The notes: generated by a model not told the origin, from the sequence alone. Counted from the stretch's first letter, positions 43,817-52,902 are shown. The stretch is DNA of 64,000 nucleotides from Gallibacterium trehalosifermentans (GCF_042433055.1 NZ_JBHLWB010000003.1:1-64000); one strand, 5' to 3'. Program-made: numbers and translations.

Positions 43817-44305
43817 ATGGCGAAATCAAATTACATTACGCGAGCTGGTTGGAACAGCTTAGATCAAGAATTGAAATATTTATGGAAAGTAGAGCGTCCG
43901 CAAGTTACTCAGGCAGTATCTGATGCAGCGGCATTAGGTGATCGTAGTGAAAATGCTGAGTATATTTACGGCAAACGGCGGTTGCGTGAAATTGATCGGC
44001 GCGTACGTTTCTTAACGAAGCGTTTAGAAGTGTTGCAAATTGTGGATTATCACCCTCGCCAAGAAGGGAAAGTATTTTTTGGAGCATGGGTTGAGTTAGA
44101 AACAGAAGATGGCGAAAACAAGCAATACCGAATTGTAGGCTGTGATGAATTTGATCCTGCTAAAAATTGGATTTCGATTGATTCTCCTGTGGCGAGAGCA
44201 TTAATTGGCAAAAGTGTAGACGATGAGGTCAGCGTTGAAACCCCAGCGGGTAAAGTGATGTTATATGTGAATAAAATTTGGTATGAGAAGAGTGGCGGAT
44301 TATAA
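43817..44305 (+). CDS. greB: Transcription elongation factor GreB
   Basis: GreB rescues backtracked RNA polymerase by stimulating cleavage of the transcript. The 162-residue protein has an N-terminal coiled coil with the acidic tip region ALGDRSENAEYIYGKRRLRE (Asp-Glu pair included) and a C-terminal FKBP-like domain ending ALIGKSVDDEVSVETPAG. Its stop codon overlaps tail to tail with the rseC stop on the other strand. Confidence 0.96.
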   Translation: MAKSNYITRAGWNSLDQELKYLWKVERPQVTQAVSDAAALGDRSENAEYIYGKRRLREIDRRVRFLTKRLEVLQIVDYHPRQEGKVFFGAWVELETEDGENKQYRIVGCDEFDPAKNWISIDSPVARALIGKSVDDEVSVETPAGKVMLYVNKIWYEKSGGL

Positions 44306-44734
44306 AATCCGCTCAATCAGATACGGTTGATATTTTTGCTGTTGTTGTAAACGGTGATTAATCACTTTCACGACCACAAAGGCACAGGCAGTAGAAAAAA
44401 CAGTAAAGAGAATATTTTGCCACTCTTGAGTAAAACAATAATTCCCAACGAATACACTAATAATTAAGACCATTAATGGTAGCGTATAGCCGATGAGAGC
44501 GAGTTTTAATAATGATTGTTCTGGCAGTCCAATTTCTACAATTTCACCAATTTGCATTGGACGTGAGCAAGGAAAGGTAAATTGGTATTTGGTTGATTTT
44601 CCTGTTAACTCAGACAATGCGGCGGTGCCACAATTTGTTTTGGAGGCACAGCCGCCACAACTTTGATTGGCTTGGCACTCGACCGTAACTTTGCCATTTT
44701 GATAAGCAATGACAATGGCTTGTTCTGTTATCAT
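44300..44734 (-). CDS. rseC: SoxR-reducing / sigma-E regulatory protein RseC
   Basis: RseC is an inner-membrane protein of the rpoE-rseABC operon, with a role in reduction of SoxR in E. coli. The 144-residue protein has a Cys cluster near the N terminus (CGGCASKTNCGTAAL) and two hydrophobic segments in the second half. Its ATG overlaps the rseB stop by four bases. It ends tail to tail with greB with six shared bases. Confidence 0.93.
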   Translation of the reverse strand: MITEQAIVIAYQNGKVTVECQANQSCGGCASKTNCGTAALSELTGKSTKYQFTFPCSRPMQIGEIVEIGLPEQSLLKLALIGYTLPLMVLIISVFVGNYCFTQEWQNILFTVFSTACAFVVVKVINHRLQQQQKYQPYLIERIL

Positions 44735-45687
44735 TGTGCAACCTCTTTAAATTTCACATCTTGTACGATACGGCGCGCGGTGGTGAGTGGAATTTGCCCT
44801 ACGAGAACAACCGTTTTGCCATTAATGACTTCTGCATAAAGTGTATCAATGCCCTGTCGCCATGCCTGATTAATTGGCATTTCATTTTGATCAAGCAAAT
44901 AGAGGGAAAAGGTAAATAAACCATCACTATAAAGTTGTGTTTGTGTAGATGGCGATAAGCCATCAGAATGGAATTTAATTAATTTAAACCCTTTGGGTAC
45001 CCAAGAGGGTTGCCATTGGTAGTTTGTGGTATTAGGACTATAAATGGTAATTTCTGGAGGTTGTCTTAATTGAGTTGCGGTATCAATTAAGGTTTGTGGA
45101 TTAGCGAGTTCGTCTAATGTAATGACTTTAAATTGTGAGAGGATTTCTCCATTACGATCAGTGATTTCACCGCGTAAAGGTAAATGGCTTTGTTCGTCGA
45201 TCCAAACGGTATACGCATAACGAAATTCATCTTTTGGTATCAGTTTAATGACATTAGCAATGCGGTTAGCAACACGATTTTTGCCAAATGGTATGAAGTC
45301 ATAATATTGGGTAAGTTGAGAAAAGTCGCTATAAACAATATTAGGCAGAGAGTCGATCATGTTATTGCTGCGAATACTGAAAGGCGCATAATTGGCTGAA
45401 AAGTAACTAATTGTGTTTTCTTTCTGCCAAATCTCTGTTCTCGGTCCATCTAAATAAAGGAGCTGGGCATAATGATTTTGTTGTTGATCACTTGCATGGC
45501 GATAACTTAAGGCATAACTCTCATTTTCTTCACTGTAAGTAAATGTCATCACATAATTTTGTTGTTGAAACGCATCTTTCATTTGAATGAGATGATCGAC
45601 AGGGGATTCCTGTGTATTAGCAAAAATAGGAAAAGCACTACTACTAATAAGTAAGATAATAAGTGAGTGAAGTAACTTTTTAGCCAT
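44731..45687 (-). CDS. rseB: Sigma-E factor regulatory protein RseB
   Basis: RseB is a periplasmic protein that binds RseA and senses lipopolysaccharide intermediates, so it tunes the envelope-stress response. The 318-residue protein starts with a Sec signal peptide (KKLLHSLIILLISSSAFPIFA) and has the lipoprotein-carrier-like N-terminal fold with YAQLLYLDGPRTEI. Its C-terminal domain has the LTTARRIVQDVKF end. It lies downstream of rseA across a 112-base gap with a hairpin. Confidence 0.94.
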   Translation of the reverse strand: MAKKLLHSLIILLISSSAFPIFANTQESPVDHLIQMKDAFQQQNYVMTFTYSEENESYALSYRHASDQQQNHYAQLLYLDGPRTEIWQKENTISYFSANYAPFSIRSNNMIDSLPNIVYSDFSQLTQYYDFIPFGKNRVANRIANVIKLIPKDEFRYAYTVWIDEQSHLPLRGEITDRNGEILSQFKVITLDELANPQTLIDTATQLRQPPEITIYSPNTTNYQWQPSWVPKGFKLIKFHSDGLSPSTQTQLYSDGLFTFSLYLLDQNEMPINQAWRQGIDTLYAEVINGKTVVLVGQIPLTTARRIVQDVKFKEVAQ

Positions 45688-45742
45688 TGGTGAACCTATA
45701 ATGTTTGATAATAATAATGTTTATTAAATAGATTGTATGACA

Positions 45743-45774
45743 AAAACAACGCCACCACCAAAATAAGGTGGTGG
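45743..45774 (-). terminator. Possible attenuating terminator between rseA and rseB
   Basis: On the minus strand CCACCACC and GGTGGTGG pair around a 7-base loop, followed by CGTTGTTTTTG. It lies 26 bases after the rseA stop. The stem is strong but the T-run is short and offset, so it may only partly stop transcription. Confidence 0.6.
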
Positions 45775-45799
45775 TGGGGGATTGTTGATGGAGGATAAA

Positions 45800-46363
45800 T
45801 TATTCCGCTTTTGGATCGGAGTATAAACGGCGTTGTAATTGATAATTTTGCAGGATTTCATTTAACCGTTTATTTTGTTGCTCAAGTTGTTCTTTGCTTG
45901 GCACATTTTTATGTGAAACGTTATAGCTTACTTCTTGAACAGATTGAGTAAATGGTAATGTTTGAAGTGCAGGAGAAATCGTCGTATCACCATTTTTATC
46001 TTTATTTAAATTTTGGATACTAAATACAGCAATTAAACAAACACTTGCTGCTACAGCTGTTTGTAAAATTGGGGCAAAATATTTTTTCGTTTTAGCAAAA
46101 AGAGATGGGTTAGGAAGCTCAACTTTTTCTGGCAATGGTTGTTCTTGTAATTGGATTGCTGGTTCATCTTCGATTAATTTCGCCATTTTTTCAGTAAAAG
46201 AGGAATCCAATATCGCACTACTTTCATTACGTATTACAGCACGGGCTAGATGTAAAGTAGACCAACTTTTTTGTAATGTTGGATCTTGGCAAAGTGTATC
46301 AAGGAAGTCTTGACTGACTTTTTCACCATCTATATAAGCTGAAAGTTGTTCTTTGTGTTGCAT
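45800..46363 (-). CDS. rseA: Anti-sigma-E factor RseA (MclA)
   Basis: RseA spans the inner membrane and holds sigma-E inactive until DegS and RseP cleave it. The 187-residue protein begins MQHKEQLSAYIDGE, the family anti-sigma N terminus, which decides the start at 46363; a further ATG at 46381 lies closer to rpoE. One membrane segment is visible at about residues 92-112 (ILQTAVAASVCLIAVFSI). The periplasmic part is short and Gln-rich. It lies 23 bases after rpoE. Confidence 0.92.
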   Translation of the reverse strand: MQHKEQLSAYIDGEKVSQDFLDTLCQDPTLQKSWSTLHLARAVIRNESSAILDSSFTEKMAKLIEDEPAIQLQEQPLPEKVELPNPSLFAKTKKYFAPILQTAVAASVCLIAVFSIQNLNKDKNGDTTISPALQTLPFTQSVQEVSYNVSHKNVPSKEQLEQQNKRLNEILQNYQLQRRLYSDPKAE

Positions 46364-46386
46364 AATTTTCCACCCTTTCATTTATC

Positions 46387-46962
46387 CTAATATTTCATCA
46401 ATGGCGCTAATTGGTTTTCAATGAATTCTCGTGCTCTAAAAATTCTCGATCTCACTGTACCAACAGGACAATCCATTATCTCGGCAATCTCTTCGTAACT
46501 CAAGCCTTCAAGTTCACGTAATGTAATAGCAGTTTTTAACTCATCGGGAAGAGAATCAATCGTTTTAAACACAATTTCTTTTAACTCATCTGATAAGGTT
46601 AAATTTTCTGGGGTATCAATATTACGTAATCTTGAACCTATTTCGTAACTTTCTGCATCTTCCGCTAATACATCTTCTGTTGGAGGTCGTCTACCTTGCG
46701 ACATCAGATAATTTTTCGCAGTATTCACGGCGATGCGATAAACCCATGTATAAAAAGCGCTTTCTCCACGAAACGATTCTAAAGATCGGTAAACTTTAAT
46801 AAACGTTTCTTGAACAACATCAGGAATATCATTTGCTGATACATAACGTGTTAACAAGCCTGCGACTTTATTTTGATAACGAGCGACCAACAAATTAAAC
46901 GCTTTTTTATCACCTTGCTGCGCTTTTTCAACTAAATTTTGGTCTGTTAGTTCTTCACTCAT
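46387..46962 (-). CDS. rpoE: RNA polymerase sigma-E factor
   Basis: RpoE is the extracytoplasmic-function sigma factor for outer-membrane and envelope stress. The 191-residue protein has region 2 (DVVQETFIKVYRSL, ESAFYTWVYRIAVNTAKNY) and region 4 with the helix-turn-helix YEEIAEIMDCPVGTVRSRI. A consensus sigma-E promoter lies 74 bases upstream of the start codon, so it likely drives its own expression. It heads the rpoE-rseA-rseB-rseC operon. Confidence 0.97.
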   Translation of the reverse strand: MSEELTDQNLVEKAQQGDKKAFNLLVARYQNKVAGLLTRYVSANDIPDVVQETFIKVYRSLESFRGESAFYTWVYRIAVNTAKNYLMSQGRRPPTEDVLAEDAESYEIGSRLRNIDTPENLTLSDELKEIVFKTIDSLPDELKTAITLRELEGLSYEEIAEIMDCPVGTVRSRIFRAREFIENQLAPLMKY

Positions 46963-47035
46963 GTAAGTGAAATCTCCATTAATTCATTTAATCTAACAGC
47001 TTCCTTGTTGTTACAGCAAGAAATGCACCGAAGCG

Positions 47036-47062
47036 TTAGAGTTCGATTTTTGCTAAAAGTTC
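47036..47062 (-). promoter_or_regulatory. Sigma-E promoter of the rpoE operon
   Basis: On the minus strand GAACTT, an exact 16-base spacer and TCTAA match the sigma-E consensus (GGAACTT-N16-TCnnA). It lies 74 bases before the rpoE start codon and 36 bases after the sdhE stop. Confidence 0.8.
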
Positions 47063-47097
47063 AAAAAATTTTAATAAATTTTTGCTGATTAAGCAGA

Positions 47098-47349
47098 TCA
47101 AAATGAGGATAGTTTCTGTTTTATCAAGTCAACCATCGCTTGTAGTGGTTGAGTTGGCGCTTTTTCTTGATTCATTAACCAACGAAAGAGCTGGGGATCG
47201 GTATAGGTTAACAGTTCAATAAAGGTGTCTTTTTGCTCTTCAGATAAGTGATCAAATACATTTTGATAAAATGGCATAATCATTTTATCAAGTTCTAACA
47301 TACCGCGACGGCAGTCCCATTCAATACGTAATTTATTATATTGTTTCAT
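47098..47349 (-). CDS. sdhE: FAD assembly factor SdhE
   Basis: SdhE (YgfY, CptB) helps to attach FAD covalently to succinate dehydrogenase and fumarate reductase flavoproteins. The 83-residue protein has the RIEWDCRRGMLELD motif, which includes the conserved RGMLELD core, and LLTYTDPQLFRWLM. In Pasteurellaceae fumarate reductase is the expected client. It lies upstream of rpoE on the same strand and is divergent from recO. Confidence 0.94.
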   Translation of the reverse strand: MKQYNKLRIEWDCRRGMLELDKMIMPFYQNVFDHLSEEQKDTFIELLTYTDPQLFRWLMNQEKAPTQPLQAMVDLIKQKLSSF

Positions 47350-47494
47350 CTTGATGTCTATTTATTGTTTGAATTACTTGGGCGTTATCTTATCAATTTT
47401 TACTAAGGATAATGAAGAAGAATTAGTAGAGAATTATGATTGTTTGTTAGAATAATCGTATTTTTCAGTAAAGGCAGCGCATGAGAGGTGGCTT

Positions 47495-48214
47495 ATCGAC
47501 AGTTGGCAAAGGGGATTCGTCTTACATCGCCGAGAATATAGCGAAACCAGTTTATTAGTAGATGTCTTTACGGAAAGTTATGGTTGTCTAACCTTATTGG
47601 CTAAAGGGGCGAGAGCAAAACGTTCGCCATTAAAAAGTCTTTTGCAGCCCTTTACCCCGTTGTTATTGCGTTGGAGTGGTCGCGGACAACTAAAAATCCT
47701 AACGAAAGCGGAAGCCATTTCGGTTACCTTGCCAATGAAAACGGTCGCTTTATATAGTGGCTTTTATGTGAACGAATTAGTAGCAAGAACATTAGAACAT
47801 GAAACAGCGTATCCTGAGTTATTTGAAGAATATTTGCGCTGTTTAACAGGATTGGCAACACATGGCGATCAAGTGGAAGCTGTTTTGCGCCGTTTTGAAT
47901 TTATGCTACTGAAATCGCTGGGATATGGGGTTGATTTTGAGCATTGTGCAGGGAGTGGTGAACAGGTAACTGCTCAGATGACTTATCAATATCGTGAAGA
48001 AAAAGGCTTTATTGCTTCATTATTACGCAATAATTTAACCTTCTATGGTCGAGATTTACTCGCTTTTGCCAAATTAGAATTTACCGACAAAGAGACGCTA
48101 CAAGCAGCAAAGCGTTTTACTCGTTTGGCATTAAAACCTTATTTAGGTAATAAGCCATTGAAAAGTCGAGAATTATTCCAACAACATTTAACTATTTTAT
48201 ATCCTAACGAATGA
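47495..48214 (+). CDS. recO: DNA repair protein RecO (non-standard start)
   Basis: RecO works with RecR and RecF to load RecA on single-stranded DNA. The conserved family N terminus WQRGFVLHRREYSETSLL is encoded in frame from 47504, but no ATG, GTG or TTG precedes it back to the stop at 47453. I placed the start at ATC 47495, six bases after a GAGAGG box, which gives 239 residues, the usual length. A TTG at 47597 would delete the first part of the OB fold. An ATG at 47481 is out of frame by one base. The C-terminal helical part lacks the zinc cysteines of Deinococcus RecO, as in related species. rlmD follows after 3 bases. Confidence 0.85.
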   Translation: MDSWQRGFVLHRREYSETSLLVDVFTESYGCLTLLAKGARAKRSPLKSLLQPFTPLLLRWSGRGQLKILTKAEAISVTLPMKTVALYSGFYVNELVARTLEHETAYPELFEEYLRCLTGLATHGDQVEAVLRRFEFMLLKSLGYGVDFEHCAGSGEQVTAQMTYQYREEKGFIASLLRNNLTFYGRDLLAFAKLEFTDKETLQAAKRFTRLALKPYLGNKPLKSRELFQQHLTILYPNE

Positions 48215-48217
48215 ATT

Positions 48218-49552
48218 ATGGTTCTGTTTTATCGTACGCCAACAAAGACAACAGTAAAAAGAAAACAGCAAATTGCCACCATTGAGGCACTTGATTATCA
48301 AGGACTTGGCATTGCTAAATTGAATGGTAAAACGTGGTTTATTGAGAATGCGTTGCCAGACGAAAACGTGCAGTTTGAGATAAAAGAAGAGAAACGCCAA
48401 TACGGGATTGGTAAAGCTATAAAATGGCAAAATCGTTCTCCGCTTAGACAAGATCCGCGTTGTCCTTGGTATGCGCAGTGCGGTGGTTGTCAGATGCAAC
48501 ATATTCATATTGATACCCAACGTACCGCAAAACAAGCAGCATTATTGCGCCAATTACATAAAATCGCCCCAGATTTGCAAATTAAACCAATGATTGCCGA
48601 TAATGAATGGGCATATCGCCGTCGTGCGAGAATAAGCTTGGATTTTTCTCATGAGAGCAAAACTATTCAATTTGGTTTTCGCCAGCAACAGAGCAATCAA
48701 TTAGTTGAAATTGATCACTGTGCTGTGTTAGTACCACAGTTATCACAACTTTTATCGCCATTACGGCAGTTATTTCAACAATGGCAACAACCGAAGCAGT
48801 TAGGACATATTGAATTGGTCGCGGCAGATAATGGGGTTGCAATGTTATTGCGTCATTTAGGGGAACTTTCTGCACAGGATATGGCTCAGCTAATGGCGTT
48901 TGCGGAAAAGTATTCGGTAATGCTGTTTATTAGTACAACAGAAAATGAAATTATTGCGAAGACAACACAATCACCTTATTACCAACTGGGTGAAATCAAG
49001 CTCTATTTTGATGTGCGAGACTTTATTCAAGTCAATCCAACAATCAATCAACATATGGTTGCAACGGCATTAGAATGGTTGGAATTAACCGTAGAAGATC
49101 GCGTATTAGATCTGTTCTGTGGCATGGGCAATTTTAGTTTACCTTTAGCGAAGCAAGCCGCTCATGTTGTTGGTATTGAAGGCGTGGCAGAAATGGTAGT
49201 AAAAGCAACCGCCAACGCCGCACAAAATGGTCTGCAAAATGTGAGTTTTTACCAAACAGATTTAGCCGCCTCTTTTGCGGATAAAGCATGGGCACAAGAA
49301 AAATTTAATAAAGTGTTGCTTGATCCACCGCGTGCTGGGGCATTATTTGCCTTAGACCATATCATTGAATTACAACCTGAAAAAATGCTTTATGTGTCTT
49401 GCAGTCCTGCAACATTAGTGCGTGATGCGACGATTTTGGTGGACAATGGCTATCGTTTAGTGAAATGTGCCATGATTGATATGTTTCCACAAACGGGGCA
49501 TATCGAAACAATGGTTTTGCTGTCAAAAACAGTTAATTCGTCATCATATTGA
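48218..49552 (+). CDS. rlmD: 23S rRNA (uracil-1939-C5)-methyltransferase RlmD
   Basis: RlmD methylates U1939 of 23S rRNA. The 444-residue protein has an N-terminal TRAM-like domain (TIEALDYQGLGIAKLNGK), an iron-sulfur cluster region with CPWYAQCGGC, the SAM motif DLFCGMGNFSLPLA and the catalytic Cys in SCSPATLVRDA. It lies 3 bases after recO and, in Haemophilus as I recall, is followed directly by relA. Here an extra gene intervenes. Confidence 0.95.
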   Translation: MVLFYRTPTKTTVKRKQQIATIEALDYQGLGIAKLNGKTWFIENALPDENVQFEIKEEKRQYGIGKAIKWQNRSPLRQDPRCPWYAQCGGCQMQHIHIDTQRTAKQAALLRQLHKIAPDLQIKPMIADNEWAYRRRARISLDFSHESKTIQFGFRQQQSNQLVEIDHCAVLVPQLSQLLSPLRQLFQQWQQPKQLGHIELVAADNGVAMLLRHLGELSAQDMAQLMAFAEKYSVMLFISTTENEIIAKTTQSPYYQLGEIKLYFDVRDFIQVNPTINQHMVATALEWLELTVEDRVLDLFCGMGNFSLPLAKQAAHVVGIEGVAEMVVKATANAAQNGLQNVSFYQTDLAASFADKAWAQEKFNKVLLDPPRAGALFALDHIIELQPEKMLYVSCSPATLVRDATILVDNGYRLVKCAMIDMFPQTGHIETMVLLSKTVNSSSY

Positions 49553-49615
49553 TGATGTTAATTTTCTTATTACGTGTTGAATGATAACGTTATAAAGATA
49601 ACTAAGGAGAAAGAG

Positions 49616-50425
49616 ATGTTAGGGGCAATTATTGGTGATATTGTTGGCTCTCGTTTTGAATGGAATAATCATAGAAGTAAGGTGTTTGAACTCTTTACTG
49701 CTAAGTGTTTTCCAACCGATGATAGCATTATGAGTCTTGCGATTGCACAGGCAATATTGGTCAGTAAGCCTGATTATAGCGATCTGTCAGAAAACACTGT
49801 TACCTATATGCAAAGCATAGGAAGACATTATCCAAATTGTGGATATGGCGGTAGTTTTTATGGTTGGATTTTTACGGATAACCCACAGCCATATAACAGT
49901 TATGGCAATGGCGCCGCAATGAGAGTTAGTGCAGCGGGTATTGTTGCTAATAGCCTTGAAGAAGCAAAGCTGCTTTCACGATTGGTTACCGAGGTGAGCC
50001 ATAATCACCCAGAAGGAATAAAAGGCGCCGAGGCAACGGCAGTTGCGATTTATCTTGCTAAAACAGGAACGCCTCTCTTGGCGATCAAAGAATATATTCA
50101 TCAGCACTACTACCCGATGGATTTTACATTAGATGAAATTCGCGAGACATATCAGTTCAATGAAACCTGCCAAGAAACGGTACCGCAAGCGTTGCAAGCA
50201 TTTTTTGAGTCAACTTGTTTTGAAGATGCGATAAGAAATGCAATATCCATTGGGGGAGATAGTGATACCGTAGCAGCAATCTGTGGTGGCGTTGCCGAAG
50301 CATATTATGGTATTCCGACCAATATAAGAGAACAGGCATTAACTTTTTTAGACCAAAGATTACTAAAATTATTAATATTATTTGAAAATAAATATCCGCC
50401 AGTAATAGAGAAAAAAGAGAAATAG
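49616..50425 (+). CDS. ADP-ribosylglycohydrolase family protein
   Basis: This 269-residue protein matches the ADP-ribosylglycohydrolase (DraG-like) family, which removes ADP-ribose from proteins or other targets. The metal-binding motifs are GDIVGSRFEW (residues 6-15), PTDDSIMSLAIA and the C-terminal IGGDSDTVAAICGGVAEAYYG. I chose the ATG at 49616 with AAGGAG 5 bases upstream. The target is unknown. It lies between rlmD and relA and looks like an accessory gene there. Confidence 0.88.
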   Translation: MLGAIIGDIVGSRFEWNNHRSKVFELFTAKCFPTDDSIMSLAIAQAILVSKPDYSDLSENTVTYMQSIGRHYPNCGYGGSFYGWIFTDNPQPYNSYGNGAAMRVSAAGIVANSLEEAKLLSRLVTEVSHNHPEGIKGAEATAVAIYLAKTGTPLLAIKEYIHQHYYPMDFTLDEIRETYQFNETCQETVPQALQAFFESTCFEDAIRNAISIGGDSDTVAAICGGVAEAYYGIPTNIREQALTFLDQRLLKLLILFENKYPPVIEKKEK

Positions 50426-50667
50426 TAAATGAATTCGTTATCGGGAACGAAACATCAGGAATTATTCAGTGTCTATATTAGACGCGTTTATGACAAGGAT
50501 ATTATCTGTTGTGAGAATATCAGTTTTTACAGTAGTATATTTGCAGTGATAAGGATTTGAATGTAAGAAATTTTTCTATGTTTATCGTATAACCGCGCTA
50601 TGAGAACAAATATTATTATTTAGCGTTGCTGAAAATTTAGACACAATCAAAATACAGGAACAGGAAG

Positions 50668-52893
50668 ATGGTTGCAGTAAGAGAAACACATTTAAAAGAT
50701 TTAAACGGTTTTGTTTTTGATGAATGGCTAAATACATTGGCAATCACGCCACGTGCTAAAACTGCCCTGACGGAAGCTTGGCAATACCTCCAGCCGAAAG
50801 TTGAACATACAGAATATGCGAAAGATATTCTTTCTAGCAGTGTCGAAATGGTTTCTATCCTGACAGAATTAAATATGGACGATAGTACCTTAGTTGCAGC
50901 CTTTTTCTTCCCATTTGTTGAAAATGAAATCCTTTCTTTAGCAGAGCTTGGCGAAACATTTAATAAAACGATTGAACGTTTAGTGCGAGGCGTATTTGAG
51001 ATGGATAATATCCGCCAACTGAATACCCATCGAGGGGCGGATAGTGTGCAAATTGATAATATTCGCCGTATGTTGTTGGCGATGGTGGACGATTTCCGCT
51101 GTGTTGTGATCAAGTTAGCTGAGCGCATTACTTTCTTGCGCACTGCGGATAGTCGGGTGAGTGAGGAAGATAAAGTCCTTGCAGCGAAAGAGTGTTCCAA
51201 CATTTATGCCCCTTTGGCAAATCGTTTAGGTATTGGGCAATTAAAATGGGAGCTGGAGGATTACTGCTTCCGTTACTTACACCCTGCGCAATACCGTCAT
51301 ATTGCTAATCAATTACATGAACGCCGTCTAGATCGCGAACAATATATCCAAGATTTTGTACAAGAGTTAACAGGCTATTTGCAAGAAAGTATTTGTGATG
51401 TGGAAGTGTATGGGCGACCAAAACATATTTATAGTATTTGGCGCAAAATGCAGAAAAAAAATCTCGCGTTTGGCGATCTCTATGATGTACGAGCAGTGCG
51501 GGTGATCGTGCAAAAATTGCAGGATTGTTATGCCGCATTGGGTATCGTACATACACACTTTAAACATCTTCCTAAAGAGTTTGATGATTACATTGCCAAC
51601 CCTAAACCTAATGGATATCAATCGATCCATACGGTGGTTTTAGGGCAAGGTGGCAAGCCGATTGAAGTACAAATTCGTACGCAAAAAATGCACGATGATG
51701 CGGAGTTAGGCGTCGCGGCACACTGGAAATATAAAGAGGGTGCTGGTGCAGGACGAAGCGGTTATGAAGAGAAGATTGCGTGGCTGCGTAAATTGTTAGC
51801 GTGGCAAGATGATTTAGCGGATTCTGGTGAAGTATTGGCAGAAATGCGTAGCCAGGTCTTTGATGATCGGGTGTATGTGTTTACGCCGAAAGGTGAAGTG
51901 ATTGACTTACCAACTGGTTCAACCCCATTGGATTTTGCCTATTCGATTCATAGTGAAATTGGTCATCGTTGTATTGGGGCAAAAGTGGCAGGAAGAATAG
52001 TGCCATTTACCTATCAATTACAGATGGGCGACCAGATTGAAATCATCACACAAAAAAATCCAAACCCAAGTCGAGATTGGCTTAACCCAAATTTAGGCTT
52101 TGTGCATACGGCACGGGCAAGAGCGAAGATTCATGCGTGGTTCAAAAAATTAGATCGAGATAAAAATATTCCAGCTGGGCGAGAAATGCTCGAAAGCGAG
52201 ATGAATCGTATTGGATTGACGCAAAAACAAATCGAACAATATGCCCTACCTCGCTATAACTTACGTAATTTAGAGGATCTCTATGCGGGAATTGGTGGTG
52301 GCGATATTAAATTAAATCAACTGATTAATTTTCTGCAAAGTAAGTTATTAAAACCCTCAGTTGAAGAGATTGATGAAGAAATACTAAAACACATCTCAAA
52401 TAAATCAGCTAATCACAGCCAACAACAAAAAGAGAAGAAAAAAGGGCAAGTGATCGTTGAAGGTGTAGGGAATTTAATGCATCATATCGCGCGTTGCTGT
52501 CAGCCGATTCCAGGTGATGATATTGTCGGTTATATTACGCAAGGGCGAGGCATTTCCATTCACCGTTCCGATTGTGAACAATTAGCAGAATTACAAGCGG
52601 CGAATCCTGAGCGAGTGGTGGAAGCGTTATGGGGAGATAGTTATTCTTGTGGTGTTCATGTGGGCATTCGGATTATTTCTAGCGACCGTAATGGTTTATT
52701 GCGAGATATTACGACTGTATTAGCCAATGAAAAGGTAAGTGTTTTAGGGGTCAGTAGCCGCAGTGATACCAAACGGCAAATCGCAACGATTGATATGCAG
52801 ATTGAACTGAACAATGTGCAAATGTTAAGTAAGATTCTCTCAAGATTAGCAAAATTAGATGATGTGATCGAAGCAAAACGGATCACCAATTAA
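50668..52893 (+). CDS. relA: (p)ppGpp synthetase I / GTP pyrophosphokinase RelA
   Basis: RelA makes ppGpp on ribosomes that hold uncharged tRNA. The 741-residue protein has an N-terminal pseudo-hydrolase region without the intact HD motif, the synthetase domain (YDVRAVRVIV, KPNGYQSIHTVV) at about residues 240-340, the TGS domain (VFTPKGEVIDLPTGSTPLDF), a zinc-finger-like part with RCCQPIPGD and a C-terminal ACT domain. The start has CAGGAAG upstream. dgkA follows after 9 bases. Confidence 0.97.
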   Translation: MVAVRETHLKDLNGFVFDEWLNTLAITPRAKTALTEAWQYLQPKVEHTEYAKDILSSSVEMVSILTELNMDDSTLVAAFFFPFVENEILSLAELGETFNKTIERLVRGVFEMDNIRQLNTHRGADSVQIDNIRRMLLAMVDDFRCVVIKLAERITFLRTADSRVSEEDKVLAAKECSNIYAPLANRLGIGQLKWELEDYCFRYLHPAQYRHIANQLHERRLDREQYIQDFVQELTGYLQESICDVEVYGRPKHIYSIWRKMQKKNLAFGDLYDVRAVRVIVQKLQDCYAALGIVHTHFKHLPKEFDDYIANPKPNGYQSIHTVVLGQGGKPIEVQIRTQKMHDDAELGVAAHWKYKEGAGAGRSGYEEKIAWLRKLLAWQDDLADSGEVLAEMRSQVFDDRVYVFTPKGEVIDLPTGSTPLDFAYSIHSEIGHRCIGAKVAGRIVPFTYQLQMGDQIEIITQKNPNPSRDWLNPNLGFVHTARARAKIHAWFKKLDRDKNIPAGREMLESEMNRIGLTQKQIEQYALPRYNLRNLEDLYAGIGGGDIKLNQLINFLQSKLLKPSVEEIDEEILKHISNKSANHSQQQKEKKKGQVIVEGVGNLMHHIARCCQPIPGDDIVGYITQGRGISIHRSDCEQLAELQAANPERVVEALWGDSYSCGVHVGIRIISSDRNGLLRDITTVLANEKVSVLGVSSRSDTKRQIATIDMQIELNNVQMLSKILSRLAKLDDVIEAKRITN

Positions 52894-52902
52894 AGGATAG
52901 AT

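Noticed and set aside
47597..48214. TTG 47597 as the start of recO
   Set aside because: It would remove the first 34 residues, which match the conserved RecO N terminus and are encoded in frame upstream.
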